A DNA stretch of 64,000 nucleotides from Proteles cristata cristata (GCA_017311185.1 JAESUZ010004518.1:62001-126000); one strand, 5' to 3'. Positions 52,832 to 64,000 are shown, counted from the first letter of the stretch. Notes: generated by a model from the sequence alone, not told the origin. Made by a program: numbers and translations.

Positions 52832-53261
52832 TGTATCAATCTCTTTAAAACAACCTCACTGAAAAACATGCAGAGAAAATTTAATATATGTTAATTATTC
52901 ACTACCTATATATACTGTTGGCTAACATGATGTCATGATAACATGAAGAAATACAGCACAGTTTGATTTTCCTAGGAGGTCCTTCTCCTTATCTCCTTAA
53001 ATACTGTAGCGAACACTATATGAATCCTACAATCCATGGAGTATAATTAGCTACTTGGTGAACCAACTTTGGGGATAAATGGCTCTCCAGCATAGATGGG
53101 TTGAAAAAATGAGACTGATTCTTAGGTTTCCAACAGCTTAAGTGGCAGCCATCTAGGACTTAATCATTAAGCAAACATGAAGAAATTAATTGCCTTGTTT
53201 TCTTGTTACCATAAGAAAGTGATTTAAGTGGTTTACTCACATGTAGAAAGTATAGTTCTCA

Positions 53262-53464
53262 GGGGGCACCTGGGTGGCTCAGTTAGTTAAGCATCCCACT
53301 CTTGATTTCAGCTCAGGTCATGATCTCACAGTTTGTAAGAGAGCCAGTCGGGCTCTGTGCTGACAGCATGGAGCCTGCTAGGGATTCTCTCTCTCCCTCT
53401 CTCTCTGCCCCTCCCCAGCTCTTTCTCTCTATCTCAAAATAGATAAATAAATGTTAAAAAAATT
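53262..53464 (+). mobile_element. CAN SINE, oldest type
   Basis: gggggcacctgggtggctcagttag, gcatggagcctgctagggattctc. Target likeness: aagtatagttct and aagtacaattct. Confidence 0.9.
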
Positions 53465-55020
53465 TTAAGTACAATTCTGTTTCTAATTTCTTATTAATTG
53501 TAACTACTTCTACTGTTCTTTACAATACAAATAGAGAGTTCCTATATCTATACCTCTTCAGAAGCAAAAAATCAAATTATTCTCAATTCACTATTACCAC
53601 AACCATTATCATCCTTCCTCATAACACAAATACAAACAAATATGGCTCCTGTCCTTTAAAAGTTAACCTTAACACAGATGTTTGATACTTGCTACAAAAT
53701 GTAATGATGTAAAATGTAATATAGTTCATTGATTTTGCTTACATGCATTTTCTTTCTTGGTTTACATGTACAATTTAGTCTTTGCAAGTATAAGCAGCAC
53801 TTTTAATTGAAGAACTGGAAAGAATCATCTCAGAATTAGAAATAAGATAAAACTGGCCTGGCTTTTACATTTTTTAATATCTCATGTGGCATATTTCTTA
53901 AATACAGAAAACTATCTTCTGATACATTTTTTCATATTAGTAAAAGCAAGAAGACCTTATCTACTTGTGAAAATTAATATATACACTAAAAGATCTTTTT
54001 GCCAGAAGGGATGGAAAAGGAATCACTTTCAAATACAGCTCAAGACAAGTAATTCATTGTAGCAGCAGCAGGACGATGAAAAATTAATGTCTAACATGGA
54101 AAATTACCTACTAAAACAGAACAAATATGTAGCTAAAATCATGTATAAGAAAATATATTTGATTTATTTCATCAAGGAAATGTGTTTATTTTTATGAATA
54201 AATATTATTTGAAGATGAGTAATGAGGTACATTTGCAAAAGGATTAAACACTTTCCAACCTAACTTTAATTTAATGTGAAGCATTTAGGAGATAAACATT
54301 TACAAATCTTGAAGGTATGTGTAATTCAAAGTTCCATAAAATCTAAACACTAACATTCTAACACATCCTTGCTTACACATGAGAAATATAAAACTATGAA
54401 ATGCATGGTATAAATATACAAAAAAAGATATATAAAGGCAATTGTGAAGAGTGATGCTTTGATAGGTTAAATAAATATGGCACTCAAATAGGAATCATTC
54501 TGATTTACACTGATGTTTAGAAGAAGATTTTATTCCAATAAACGGAACTGAATATGTTACTCTATTCATAAGTATATTGTAAATATTTGCTATATGGATA
54601 GTATTAGACTTTTATCAAGGGACTTCTGAGTCAAAGATTAAACAGAAAGTATGAATGAGTTTCTACTAATAAAGGGTGTTTACTTTGCTCATTCCTTCAT
54701 TAAACAATATTTTTGTAACTCCTGTCATAATATAGTAGCTTTAAGAAAAGGTGGGCTGTTCCTGAATTCTTATTAGAAGATTGTGCTGGTATAGAGCAAA
54801 TACTAAGTGACTATTTGATTACTAAAATGAGACCAGATTCAAATTTTGGCCATGATGGAGTAACTAGACTTGCCATCCACCATATACAACAAAAACTAGA
54901 CAAAATATATGAAACACATTTTCACAAATGAAAACAGATGGGAAGAGCATGACACCTGGAGAAAGAAACAAATGATATGACCACACCTACGATCATCCTA
55001 GCATTCTTCCTGGAGGCACA

Positions 55021-55213
55021 ATTTTTTTTTAACGTTTATTTATTTTTGAGATACAGAGCACAAGCGAGGGAGGGGCAGAGTGAGAGGGAGACACATAATT
55101 CAGGCACAAGGCTCTGAACGCAGGGCTTAAGTTGGGCCTGAACTCAAGAACCATGAGATCATGACCTGAGCCGAGGTCGGAAGCTTAACTGACTGGGCCA
55201 CCCAGGTGCCCCC
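55021..55213 (-). mobile_element. CAN SINE, older type
   Basis: Target duplication tggaggcaca at 55011-55020 and 55215-55224. aacgtttatttatttttgag to ggccacccaggtgcccc. Confidence 0.92.
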
Positions 55214-55711
55214 TTGGAGGCACATTATAAACTAAGGAGTTGGGGGAGACCCAAGCAGAACACAGTCCAACAGAGTTGAGAAAACAAACTATAGAGTTCA
55301 GGTCACCCGAAGCAGCTGTAAGTGGAGGCGCAGACTGCTGAAGAGTGGAAGCCATGCAGAAAAGAATCCCAGAAATCTGTACAAGGACAAACTTGAGGCT
55401 AAGCTGAATACTACCAGGTGTAGGTGTAGAGGAAACCTCCACAAAGTCAAAGGGTGAGCAGAAGCTGTGGGCGGAACCATCCCCAAGGCACATCCCCAAA
55501 CCTGGGATGCTTTCAAGTTCCGACCAGGGTGCAGAGCCCTAAATGCTCACCCAAAATATTCAGTAGAGACCCTAAATTTGAGGTATGCTTTAGTAGAGGA
55601 TTATCCTGTCCTTAGAGCTACTTTAGACCTGCTGCCAAAACTAAAAACAAACAAAATAAAGCACACACATATCACACTGAACTGCAATCTGTTTAAAAAC
55701 TATAAACTCTA

Positions 55712-55950
55712 GGGGCGCCTGGGTGGCTTAGTCGGTTAAGCGGCCGACTTTCGCTTAGGTCATGATCTCGCAGTTCGTGGGTTCGAGCCCCGCGTCGGGC
55801 TCTGTGCTGACTGCCAGCTCAGAGCCTGGAGCCTGTTTCAGTCTGTGACTCCCTCTCTCTCTGACCCACCCCTGCTCACGCTGTCTCTCTCTCTCCTAGA
55901 AATAAATAAAAAAAACATTAAAAAAAATTAAAAAACAAAAAAAACAAAAA
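55712..55950 (+). mobile_element. CAN SINE, young type
   Basis: Perfect target duplication of about 17-18 bp, aaaaactataaactcta(g), at 55695 and 55951. cttagtcggttaagcggccg head and ctctctcctagaaataaat end. Confidence 0.95.
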
Positions 55951-58229
55951 AAAAACTATAAACTCTAGACATTCAGGAACTTAAATTTACTGTCCTGCAA
56001 CCAAACAAAAATTACTAAGGTGGCAATAAGTAGGAGACTGTTAATAGCCCAGTAAGATCAAACACTGATAAAATAACAATGATATTAACAATAGAAGACT
56101 GACATTAAATTACTGGGAAATCATGATAAAGTATTTAATGGAAAAGATGAATAAAATGAGGAGAGAAACAAAACATACAGGAGGAACACAAATGGAACTT
56201 CTGGAGATGAAAAATAATCTGAAATGAAAAATGTATTGGATAGGGATTAACAGTAGTATAGACACCACGAGAGAAAGATTAGTGAACTTCAGAACTTAGC
56301 AGTAAAAACTACTCTATGCAGGGAAAAAGGGATAGAAAAGAAAAAGAAACCAGAGTCTCAGTGAGTTATGAAAACAAACAAACAAGTGTTCTAACATATG
56401 TGTAACTGGATTCCCTGAAGAGGGTGGGGACGTGTGGCCAAAAAGGAAAAAAAAAAAGAATCGAGTGAAGAAAGAAAAATATAAACAGACAAATTAAAAT
56501 TCTTTACCCAGCAAAAGTACCTCTCAAAAATAAATATGAAATAAACACTTGTTTCACACAGTAGAACCTGAAAGAATTTACTAGCAGCAAGCCTGTGTAA
56601 GAAATGATAAAGCTCTTCCACAGGAAAGAAAATAACACCAGATTTAAAAGTGGGGTCTAAGGAAGAGGAGTAATAAGTGCTGAAAATGGTAATTATGCAC
56701 AAAAATATCTTAACATCTGCTCATTTTATAAATTTCTTATAAAAAATGACAGTTCAAGAAATTAAAGTATATTGTAGGGTTTATGACATATCTATAAGTA
56801 AAATGTATGGCAACAAAGGACAGGAGAAGGGAAAAGAAAAGCTCTTACCTGGAAGGCGAGGTGGTATGTTATATGAGAGTAGACTATGATAAGCTAACGT
56901 AAACGTCAGAGCGACCACTAAAAAATAAAACGAGGAGGAATATCTAAAAAGCCCATAGTCGAGGCACAGTGGAATCCAGAGTGCTTCCAAAGAGAAGCAG
57001 TAACTGAGGTTAAAAAACGCCTAAAAAACAAAAAACCCTGACAAGCCACAGAAAAATAAACGATGAACTGAATGGAAAGCAGGAACTTCACAAGCACTGA
57101 AACCTCTTTCATGTAGTAACATGCTGCCCAAGAATAAACTTTCACCTTGAACATCAAACATAATTGTCATAAAAAAAAGATGCTTTAAACTTGCATGGGC
57201 TCCAAAGCAAAACAATGATGGTAAAGGATGAATTACTTGACACCACCACCCCTGTGCCTTCAACCTTAGGGACAGACTGATAGTCTAAAAATGAAATGAT
57301 TTACTTTACTCAAAAATAGGAGCAACTATTAAAGTGACTATTTTTTACAAAATAAAATTCATATTTGCAGAAACAAACAAAAGGCAAATAAATGAAATGT
57401 TAATAGATAAATCAGGTGCCCAACTTTGTTTTTATTATTAACCTGCCATTGCTACAGTAAAGAAGCCTGAATCAGACTGTAATAAAAAACAAGTACTTTG
57501 ACAACAGGACTACAGACTTCCATAATGACAGAGATTCACAAATCAGGAAAAAAAGGGGGATATCTTTATTGGTTTAGTTAACTTTGTCTCACTGGCTTTA
57601 AAAGACCCAGTTTCTGTGTGATTAACAACAGAAAAAAATATAATAGGCAACTGGCTATTAATTATCAAATCCATCTGGTTTAACATATAAAGTAAAATAA
57701 TCCCAGATTATTTAGCCTTTATTTAAACTAAAGTACAATTTTACACTGTGTGTCCAGTTACATCTCAGAAATGAAATGGCCATACCTATTTACAACTTCC
57801 TGAACAACTGTTTTTAATTTTCCTATGATCATATAAACAAATGACTCTCAAGGAACATCTACATTTTCATTAAGTCTGTTAATTGTACACTGTCACCCCC
57901 TAGAGGAAACTTTACAAAACTGAGCTTGAAACTACGTTTAGTTACTTAAGCAAATTTCAAGGGAAGAATTCTTTATGGGTTTAGCTTTATCTACAGCACC
58001 AAATCTGACAGAATCAAAACACTTATCCACATTTAGTTAGAGACTCAAATATTCTTTGGCTTCATTAAAGGGGAAAAAGAGAGACACATGACACTTAGAA
58101 CCATGTTGATAACATCAAGCCTGTCCCCCATTTCTACGCTCCACTGCAATGGCTTTTTTGCCCCCTTTTCATTTTTCACCAGTTAGACTAGTCCCTTTAC
58201 CCTCAATCACTCTGTAACTGGTTTCTTTC

Positions 58230-58664
58230 TCTTTTTTTTTAATGTTTTATTTATTATTATTATTTTTTAATGCTTTTATTTATTTCTAGGAGAGAGAGAG
58301 ACAGCGTGAGCAGGGGAGAGTCAGAGAGAGAGGGAATCACAGACTGAAACAGGCTCCAGGCTCTGAGCTGGCAGTCCGCACAGAGCCCGACGCGGGGCTC
58401 GAACCCACGAACCGCGAGATCATGACCTAAGCGAAAGTCGGACGCTTAACCAACTAAGCCAGCCAGGCACCCCTGTTTTATTTATTATTGAGAGACAGAG
58501 CATGAGCAGGGGAGGGGCGGGGGGGGAGACACAGAATCTGAAGCAGGCTCCAGGCTCCAAGCTGTCAGCACAGGACCCAATGCGGGGCTTGAACTCATGA
58601 ATCATGAAGATCATGATCTGAGCTGAGGTCGAACGCTCAACAGACTAAGCCACCCAGGTGCCCC
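58230..58664 (-). mobile_element. CAN SINE (outer), T tail carries a second SINE
   Basis: Older copy (body 58474-58664, with a G run in gcggggggggagac). Target word tgtaactggttt at 58213-58224 and 58665-58676. Confidence 0.93.
58259..58473 (-). mobile_element. CAN SINE (inner), young type
   Basis: Perfect 16-bp target duplication, tgttttatttattatt, at 58243-58258 and 58474-58489. In VTA1 sense it ends (TC)n cctag then aaataaataaa. Confidence 0.94.
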
Positions 58665-59119
58665 TGTAACTGGTTTTCTAATTACCACCTACTATCAACA
58701 ATTTTCCATATAACTATCTCTCATTTAGCATCTGCCATTCAGGTCTGGTTCCACCACTTACTAACAAAAGGATCAGGATGATTGTAGCATTCAAATCAGA
58801 TATCCAGAAAGAAAGAAAACATTGTTACAAAGCCAAGAGCTACATGAATGCTATTTGTCTTCTTTATCCAGTGACAACTGTATGGTCATAGTTCCCTCTA
58901 GGGACCACTGGTTGCCTTACAATCCAGGTCAATTTAACAACATTTTTGAAGCACTTTTTCTTTAGTGTGTAAATGTCTCTAGTGGCCTAGCACTGACACT
59001 GTAAGTAGATAAAAAGCACCCAGAAGGGTGCAAGCCTTAGGTTTAACACCTGGAGAAGACAAAAGAAAATGAAAAGCAGTGAAGGTAAACCCATACACAG
59101 CACAATGAGGAGAAAGAAA

Positions 59120-59270
59120 AGCAGCGCCTTAGCAGGATTAGGAGAAGGCCTCTCAAGAAGAGTGGCATTCAAGCTAGTACCTAAGGATAAAGTAAGAGTG
59201 AGGGTGGTGAAGTAAAGAGTTGTCAGGACAGAGGGAACAGAGTGTTGGAAGACTTGAAGACAAGAGAAAA
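59120..59270 (-). repeat. L2 LINE fragment, minus strand
   Basis: gagaaggcctctcaagaagagtggcattcaagctagtacctaag (read in parts) and ggacagagggaacagagtg are reversed L2 words. Confidence 0.65.
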
Positions 59271-59529
59271 AAAGAGAGAAGTTCCAGAAACAGAATGAAA
59301 TTCAGCTTGATTAGAACAGCTGAAGATGATTTCAGAGTTCAAATCACTAAGGGCACTTACATACAGAGCTACTATAGGTGGCTTTTAAAAACTGATTTGC
59401 TTTTAATAAAGCTTTTGCTTTTAAATTTTTTATGGTATGGAATATGTTCACTTACAGAACAGAAAATTACAAAACAACAACTCAAAAAGAAAATTCAAAA
59501 TGAACACTAACTATGAAACTAAAAGCCAC

Positions 59530-59574
59530 AATCTTTTTCTCCAAGTTTATATACATTAAAAAGTTCAAATCATA

Positions 59575-59625
<51 letters not shown>

Positions 59626-60010
59626 ATTTTATATACTGCATTTCCATATAAACCTCTTCCCATGTTACAAAAGATGCTTTGTAATTCTTAAATGATTACA
59701 TTACTTTCCACCCAGAAGATATGCCCTAACTTAATTAACCATCTCCACAACGATCTATATTTTGGTTATTTTGCATTTTTCACAAATGTATAATCATCCA
59801 GAGAACTCCACATAAAGCTCTTAATATATTTGTGATTATTTCCTAAACACAAGCTTTCCAAAACTAGAATTACTGAATTACAGATATTTTTGTAATTCCA
59901 TCCATTTTGCCAAAATGCTTTCCAAAACTTTTGTACCAATTCACAAAGCCTTGTCAATGGAGATTTCACTGTATATTCATCTGCACTAAGTTACAATTTT
60001 ACAGCCAAAA
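59530..60010 (-). mobile_element. L1M-type 3' relic, minus strand
   Basis: ccatataaacctcttcccatg, tcttaatatatttgtgattatttcc, aaactagaattactgaattaca, then gtaccaattcacaaagcct follow reversed old L1 ends. Confidence 0.55.
59576..59619. repeat. (TA)22 microsatellite with short (AC) end
   Basis: Twenty-two uninterrupted TA units, then acacaca. Confidence 0.97.
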
Positions 60011-60427
60011 AAATTCAATGATTTTAATTTACATTATTAATTAAGCTGAATTTTAATAATTAGCATTTCTTAAAGTAAGAATTTAAAGCAGACTACCTGT
60101 TCTAATCCAGTGGCTCAAGGGACTACCTGTTTGAAGTAGAAACTAGGAATCTATGTCAATAGTTTAGGTGTAAGATGAGGGTATGGTCTACCAAAAGAAA
60201 ATGAGGAGTTAAGTAAAATTTTAAAAATTTAATGACTGATTGTGAGAGATATGAGAGAAGAGAAAAAGGTGAAGTTTGTAATTTCTAGTTAATAACTGCA
60301 AATCTAACAGAAATGGAAGATATTCTAGAAAACTTTACTATATCAACACTTGTTCAAGCCTAAAATATGAGATATGTATATATCGACATAACTATCAGAA
60401 CAACTAAAATAAAAACAGTGACACAGG

Positions 60428-60575
60428 AAGCCTGGGTGGCTCAGTCGGTTGAGCATCTGATTAGTTTCATCAAGTGTTCTGCGCTGAGCATGAAGACTGA
60501 GATTCTCTCTCCCTCTGCCCCCTTCCCCTGCTCACTCTCTCTCTCTCAAAATTAAGAAAAAAATGAAATAAAATA
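60428..60575 (+). mobile_element. CAN SINE with internal deletion
   Basis: gcctgggtggctcagtcggttgagcatctgattag jumps to a shortened body (gcgctgagcatgaagac) and a normal CT end. Confidence 0.85.
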
Positions 60576-60702
60576 AAAAAAGAGTGATGCACCAAATGCC
60601 AGCAATAACATGGAGAAACTCATGACTTACATTGCTGATTGGAATGTACAATGGTACAGCCAATCTGAAAAAGTTTTGCTGGTTTCTTATAAAACTAAAC
60701 AC

Positions 60703-60862
60703 TAGGAAGAGGTAGGGAGCTCTGTGGGATCTCTTTCATGAGGGTCCATCCTTAACTTAATCATCCCCAAAGACCTCACCTCGTAATACCATTACTTTTG
60801 AGGGCTAGGATTTCAACATGAATTGTGGAGGAGGGAGGCAAACATTCAGATCATAGCACAAC
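60703..60862 (-). mobile_element. LTR fragment (MaLR/ERVL-like)
   Basis: catgagggtccatccttaac, ccccaaagacctcacctcgtaataccatta, gggctaggatttcaacatgaattgtgg, aacattcagatcatagca is the familiar reversed MST/MLT-class LTR wording. It holds no gene. It sits between two parts of one L1 copy. Confidence 0.6.
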
Positions 60863-61058
60863 CCAAATGTCCTTCAATTGCTGAATTGTTAAACTCTGCT
60901 ACATTCATACCATGGAATACTACTGAGCATTAATAAAAGAAACAAACTATTGATACATGCAACAACTTAGAAGAGCTTCCAGGCAATTATTACTTGCTGA
61001 GTGAAAAGAAGTCAATCCTAAAAGGGTATGTACGATTCCATTTATAGAATATTTTTTA

Positions 61059-61272
61059 GGGGCGCCTGGGTGGCTTAGTCGGTTAAGCGTCCGACTTTCG
61101 CTTAGGTCATGATCTCGTGGTTCGTGGGTTCGAGCCCCTCGTCGGGCTCTGTGCTGACTGCCAGCTCAGAGCCTGGAGCCTGTTTCAGAGTCTGTATCTC
61201 CTCTCTGACCCTTCCCTGCTCACGCTGCTCTCTCTCTCTCTCTCCTAGAAATAAATAAAAATAAAAAAAAAA
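61059..61272 (+). mobile_element. CAN SINE, young type
   Basis: Perfect 15-bp target duplication, atagaatatttttta, at 61044-61058 and 61273-61287, inside the L1 3' end. Confidence 0.95.
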
Positions 61273-61467
61273 ATAGAATATTTTTTAAATGATATTTTAG
61301 AAGTGAAGAATAAATTAGTGGTTGCTAGGGCACAGGGATAGGGTAGGGTTGACAAGAGACAGATGTGGCTATAAAAAAGAAATGAGGGATCCTTCTTAGG
61401 AAACTGTCCTCTGTCCTGACTATGGTGATACAGGAACCTATATCTGATAAACTGCTTGGAAGTACAT

Positions 61468-61509
61468 CTCACACACACAACACACACACAAACACACATA
61501 CACACACAG
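61468..61509. repeat. (CA)-rich interrupted microsatellite
   Basis: CA units broken by cacaacac, aaacac and catac. Confidence 0.9.
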
Positions 61510-62106
61510 GAATATACATAAAACTGGGGAAGTCTGAATAAGATTGGTGGATTTTATCAATGTCAATATTCTGGTCATAATATTACAGTACAGGGTTTTT
61601 TTTGCAAGATACTACCACTGGAAGACATGGAGTAAGGGGCATAGAATATTTCCATATTATTTCTGACATATGCATGTGGATCTACAATTACCTAAAAAAA
61701 AAAGTTTAATTAAAAAAAATACTAATGGGATTCTTTCCAGGAATGGAGGGGTGTTCAAATATGAGGACATTTACTATTGTTATAACTTACTAAATTAATA
61801 AGTTCAAAATAAGCATAAGCATATTAGCACTTGCACAAACAGTAAAAAAAAAAGTAACAATATATAGTATTTCAACATACATTCCTGATTTAAAAGGAAA
61901 ACAAAAGACCAAAACAACATAAAAATACAGAAATATTAAAGTCATAATTTTAAAAATGGCAAAACACTAGGATATTCACATTAAGGCCATAGATAAATCA
62001 TTTCTAGAAATCACATAATACCAAAATGGAGGAGGCACAATAGGTATACCTTATGATAATATACCAATGACTTAATTTAAAACTCATTATAAACATAGTA
62101 AGGTAA

Positions 62107-62272
62107 ATAGCACCAGGGTAACTCAGTCGATTAAGCATCTGACTTCAGATCATGAGTTCAAGCTCTGTGTCTCCCTCTCTCTCTGCCCTCCCCAACTCTC
62201 TCTCTCTCTCTCTCTTTCTCGTATGCTCCTCCTTTTTCTCTCTCTCAAAAAATGAATGTTAAAAAATATTTT
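62107..62272 (+). mobile_element. CAN SINE with internal deletion
   Basis: Perfect 16-bp target duplication, aaacatagtaaggtaa, at 62091-62106 and 62273-62288. The body between the head and gctctgtgtctccc is missing. Confidence 0.92.
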
Positions 62273-62424
62273 AAACATAGTAAGGTAAGTTATAAAACAC
62301 AGAGCACTGGAATTCTTTCCATTACATTTCCTTACTGTAGCCGGAGCATGTTAAAAAGCTGTAAATTACTCTATGGTTACTATATAGTTCATTTATTCAA
62401 TCAACAGCCAAAATATACACATAT

Positions 62425-62850
62425 CCACCATACCTTAGGTACTATATTAGGAATTAAAGATTCAAAGTTCATCAACATAAGACATACTTCTTGCTCTCAT
62501 AGAGCTTACACTCTACTGAAATACTAATTAATAAAATTAAGAGAGATGGCATTCATTAAATATTCACGAATGTCAGATATATGCCAGGTGGTGAGAGAAA
62601 ACAAAATAGTTGTCCTTGTCCTTCAGGAGAATCCAGAAGATAAAACGGTAAAAAGGTGTTTACAACACAATGTAATTAAAACGACAAAAAACAGGAACAA
62701 TTTCTAGACTAGCCTTAGGAGGTAACGAAAACCAGCCTGTGAAAAGCAGAATTTTTACTGAATCAGTACTGGTAAGTTAGCCCCATGAAGAGCAAGTCAG
62801 GCGGATTCCAGGCAAAGCTTCAGAGGTAAAAGACAACAGGGAGCTTTACT
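62425..62850 (-). repeat. L2 LINE fragments, minus strand
   Basis: aggtactatattaggaattaaaga, then ttcttgctctcatagagcttacactctac is the reversed L2 end. A second, more worn stretch follows from 62545 (atatatgccaggtggtgaga, tgtccttgtccttcagga, ggcggattccaggcaaag). Confidence 0.6.
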
Positions 62851-63247
62851 GGTCAGCAAGCACTTCAGCACAATAATCTGGACTTTTTTTCCTCACCAAA
62901 AATTCTTTGCTCTAGGAATTTGAGAAAATTGTCTGCACTAAGATTACTGAAATGTATCCCTTCACACATTCTTAAGTTGACGTCTATCACTTTTCAGCAG
63001 ATGTTTACACAAGTATAAAACATGTAACTTCTGCACATCAAATACAGACATCTAAAATTATATAATTCTTTCAGCTGTTAAGTCTCATAACAATTTGGTA
63101 TCAATCTATTTTAAAATGGAAAAAGCTCTTTCTTCGAGAGTCAGAAATAACACATTTTGTAATTTCTTTTAACCTATATTTCCATTTACTTATCCTACTG
63201 AATTTTATTATAAAACTATTTGTATGCTCAGAAGTCCTAACTTGAAG

Positions 63248-63392
63248 CAGGTCACAATTCATGGGATTGAGCCCCATTTCAGATTAAGCCTTGTGGGTGC
63301 TGAGCCTGCTTGGGATTCTCTCTCTCCCCCTGCCCCTTCCCTGCTTGCTTTCTCTCTCAAAGTAAACATTTAGAACAATTTTTTAAATGTGT
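63248..63392 (+). mobile_element. CAN SINE, head-truncated
   Basis: It begins at aggtcacaattcatgggattgagcccc and ends ctttctctctcaaagtaaacattt; the promoter-bearing head is absent. Confidence 0.85.
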
Positions 63393-63646
63393 AAAAATTG
63401 AAGTTAAATTTATCAAAATGTCCTGCTGGATAAGGTGCTAAGCATTAAAGTTTTTCTTCCGGATTTGAGGTTTTTGTGATTACTGTAAGGAATACCTGAT
63501 CAAAACATCAGTATTTCACATTTTAATAATCATTAAAAATAAAAAGTAAAACTTGTTGTAAATGCGTCCCATAATGAGCTAAACTGTGTCCTTAGGAATC
63601 AATGTGATTTACTGTCACAATGAATCGAGAGTAGTGTACTGGTTCT

Positions 63647-63874
63647 TTTTTTTTTTTTTTTAATTTTTTTTTAATGTTTTATTTATTTCTAGGAGAGAGA
63701 GACAGCGTGAGCAGGGGAGGGTCAGAGAGAGAGGGAGTCACAGACTGAAACAGGCTCCAGGCTCTGAGCTGGCAGTCAGCACAGAGCCCGACGCGGGGCT
63801 CGAACCCACGAACCGCGAGATCATGACCTAAGCGAAAGTCGGACGCTTAACCGACTAAGCCACCCAGGCGCCCC
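63647..63874 (-). mobile_element. CAN SINE, young type
   Basis: Perfect 15-bp target duplication, tagtgtactggttct, at 63632-63646 and 63877-63891. In VTA1 sense it ends ctctctcctag then aaataaataaa. Confidence 0.95.
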
Positions 63875-64000
63875 AATAGTGTACTGGTTCTATTTCTACT
63901 TTCATCTTTATGACTTTCACGTGGGAGAAAGTCCATTTGCATAAAGCAGTGGATGAGAATGGAAGTTTTGTCACAGCAAAATCACAGAATTCTTTTACTT

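Larger units (their letters stand above)
54845..57300 (+). mobile_element. L1M 5' UTR and ORF1 relic, plus strand
   Basis: ccatgatggagtaactagac opens it. ORF1-type words follow at 56180-56700: aacttctggagatgaaaaataatc, ggattaacagtagtatagacacc, agattagtgaacttcag, ctttacccagcaaaagtacctctcaaa, agaatttactagcagcaagcctg. The spacer after ORF1 is at 56890-57010. Two SINEs interrupt it. It is full of stops. Confidence 0.65.
60580..61715 (+). mobile_element. L1M 3' end, plus strand, twice interrupted
   Basis: aacatggagaaactcatgac, cattgctgattggaatgtaca, then after a break caacccaaatgtccttcaattgc, ccatggaatactactgagca, gtacgattccatttatagaat, agtggttgctagggcacaggg, and the end ggtggattttatcaatgtcaatattctgg to a-rich. 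A SINE (61059) and an LTR piece (60703) interrupt it. Confidence 0.78.
46808..64000 (-). other. VTA1: VTA1 intron 1, partial (over 17 kb)
   Basis: Phase 1. It runs off the right edge. No CpG-rich block or first exon was seen. No feature was recognised in 47103-47356, 47850-48150, 49140-49520, 50270-51360, 51870-52380, 52840-53250, 53470-54840, 57310-58200, 58690-59110, 59280-59520, 60010-60420, 61720-62090, 62860-63240 or 63400-63630. Confidence 0.85.

Noticed and set aside
60703..60862. Endogenous retrovirus with genes
   Set aside because: Only a short piece of an LTR is present; no gag, pol or env sequence adjoins it.

Overview
The window is nuclear DNA of a cat-family carnivore. It is AT-rich, has no long open reading frame, carries spliced exons with GT-AG borders, and holds about 36 copies of the tRNA-Lys-derived carnivore CAN SINE in its felid form (head GGGGCGCCTGGGTGGCT, CT-rich body, A tail). 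Old mammalian L1, L2, MIR, MER5 and hAT-Charlie relics make up most of the rest.

One protein gene is visible: VTA1 (LIP5), the VPS4 cofactor of the ESCRT-III machinery, read from the minus strand. Seven coding exons (2 to 8) lie at 46713-46807, 43835-43962, 42841-42916, 24842-24950, 16868-17041, 10486-10566 and 4478-4623. They join in frame to give residues 39-306 (human numbering for the missing start) and the natural stop. Exon 1 and the promoter are not seen, so the first intron runs past the right edge and is longer than 17 kb. The 3' UTR lies left of 4478 and may end near 3560. Positions 1 to about 3550 are downstream flank. In other mammals ADGRG6 lies on that side and NMBR beyond the promoter side, but no exon of either was recognised here.

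Layout by region. 1-3550: flank with MIR, an L2 split by MER5-type elements, and a hAT-Charlie relic. 3560-4623: 3' UTR with a 13-base C run (transcript sense), then exon 8. 4624-16867: introns 7 and 6, rich in CAN SINEs. 17042-24841: intron 5, mostly one decayed L1 with a second L1 end nested in it. 24951-42840: the 17.9 kb intron 4, with L2, MIR and a minus-strand L1 of ORF1-plus-3'-end type. 42917-46712: short introns 3 and 2; intron 2 holds a CpG-bearing 29-bp tandem. 46808-64000: intron 1, with more L1, L2 and SINEs, several of them nested.

I found no new multi-gene system and no operon, CRISPR array, phage or intact mobile element. The most useful observations are: (1) young sense-oriented SINEs in VTA1 introns that carry a polypyrimidine tract plus CCTAG and, in most copies, an immediate AATAAA; (2) linker exons 6 and 7 are both phase 1-1, and exon 6 has a poor polypyrimidine tract, so in-frame skipping is possible; (3) repeated SINE-into-SINE-tail nesting; (4) two small tandem duplications and a 26-bp palindrome. 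Repeat family names come from recognition by eye, and repeat borders are approximate unless target-site duplications are given.
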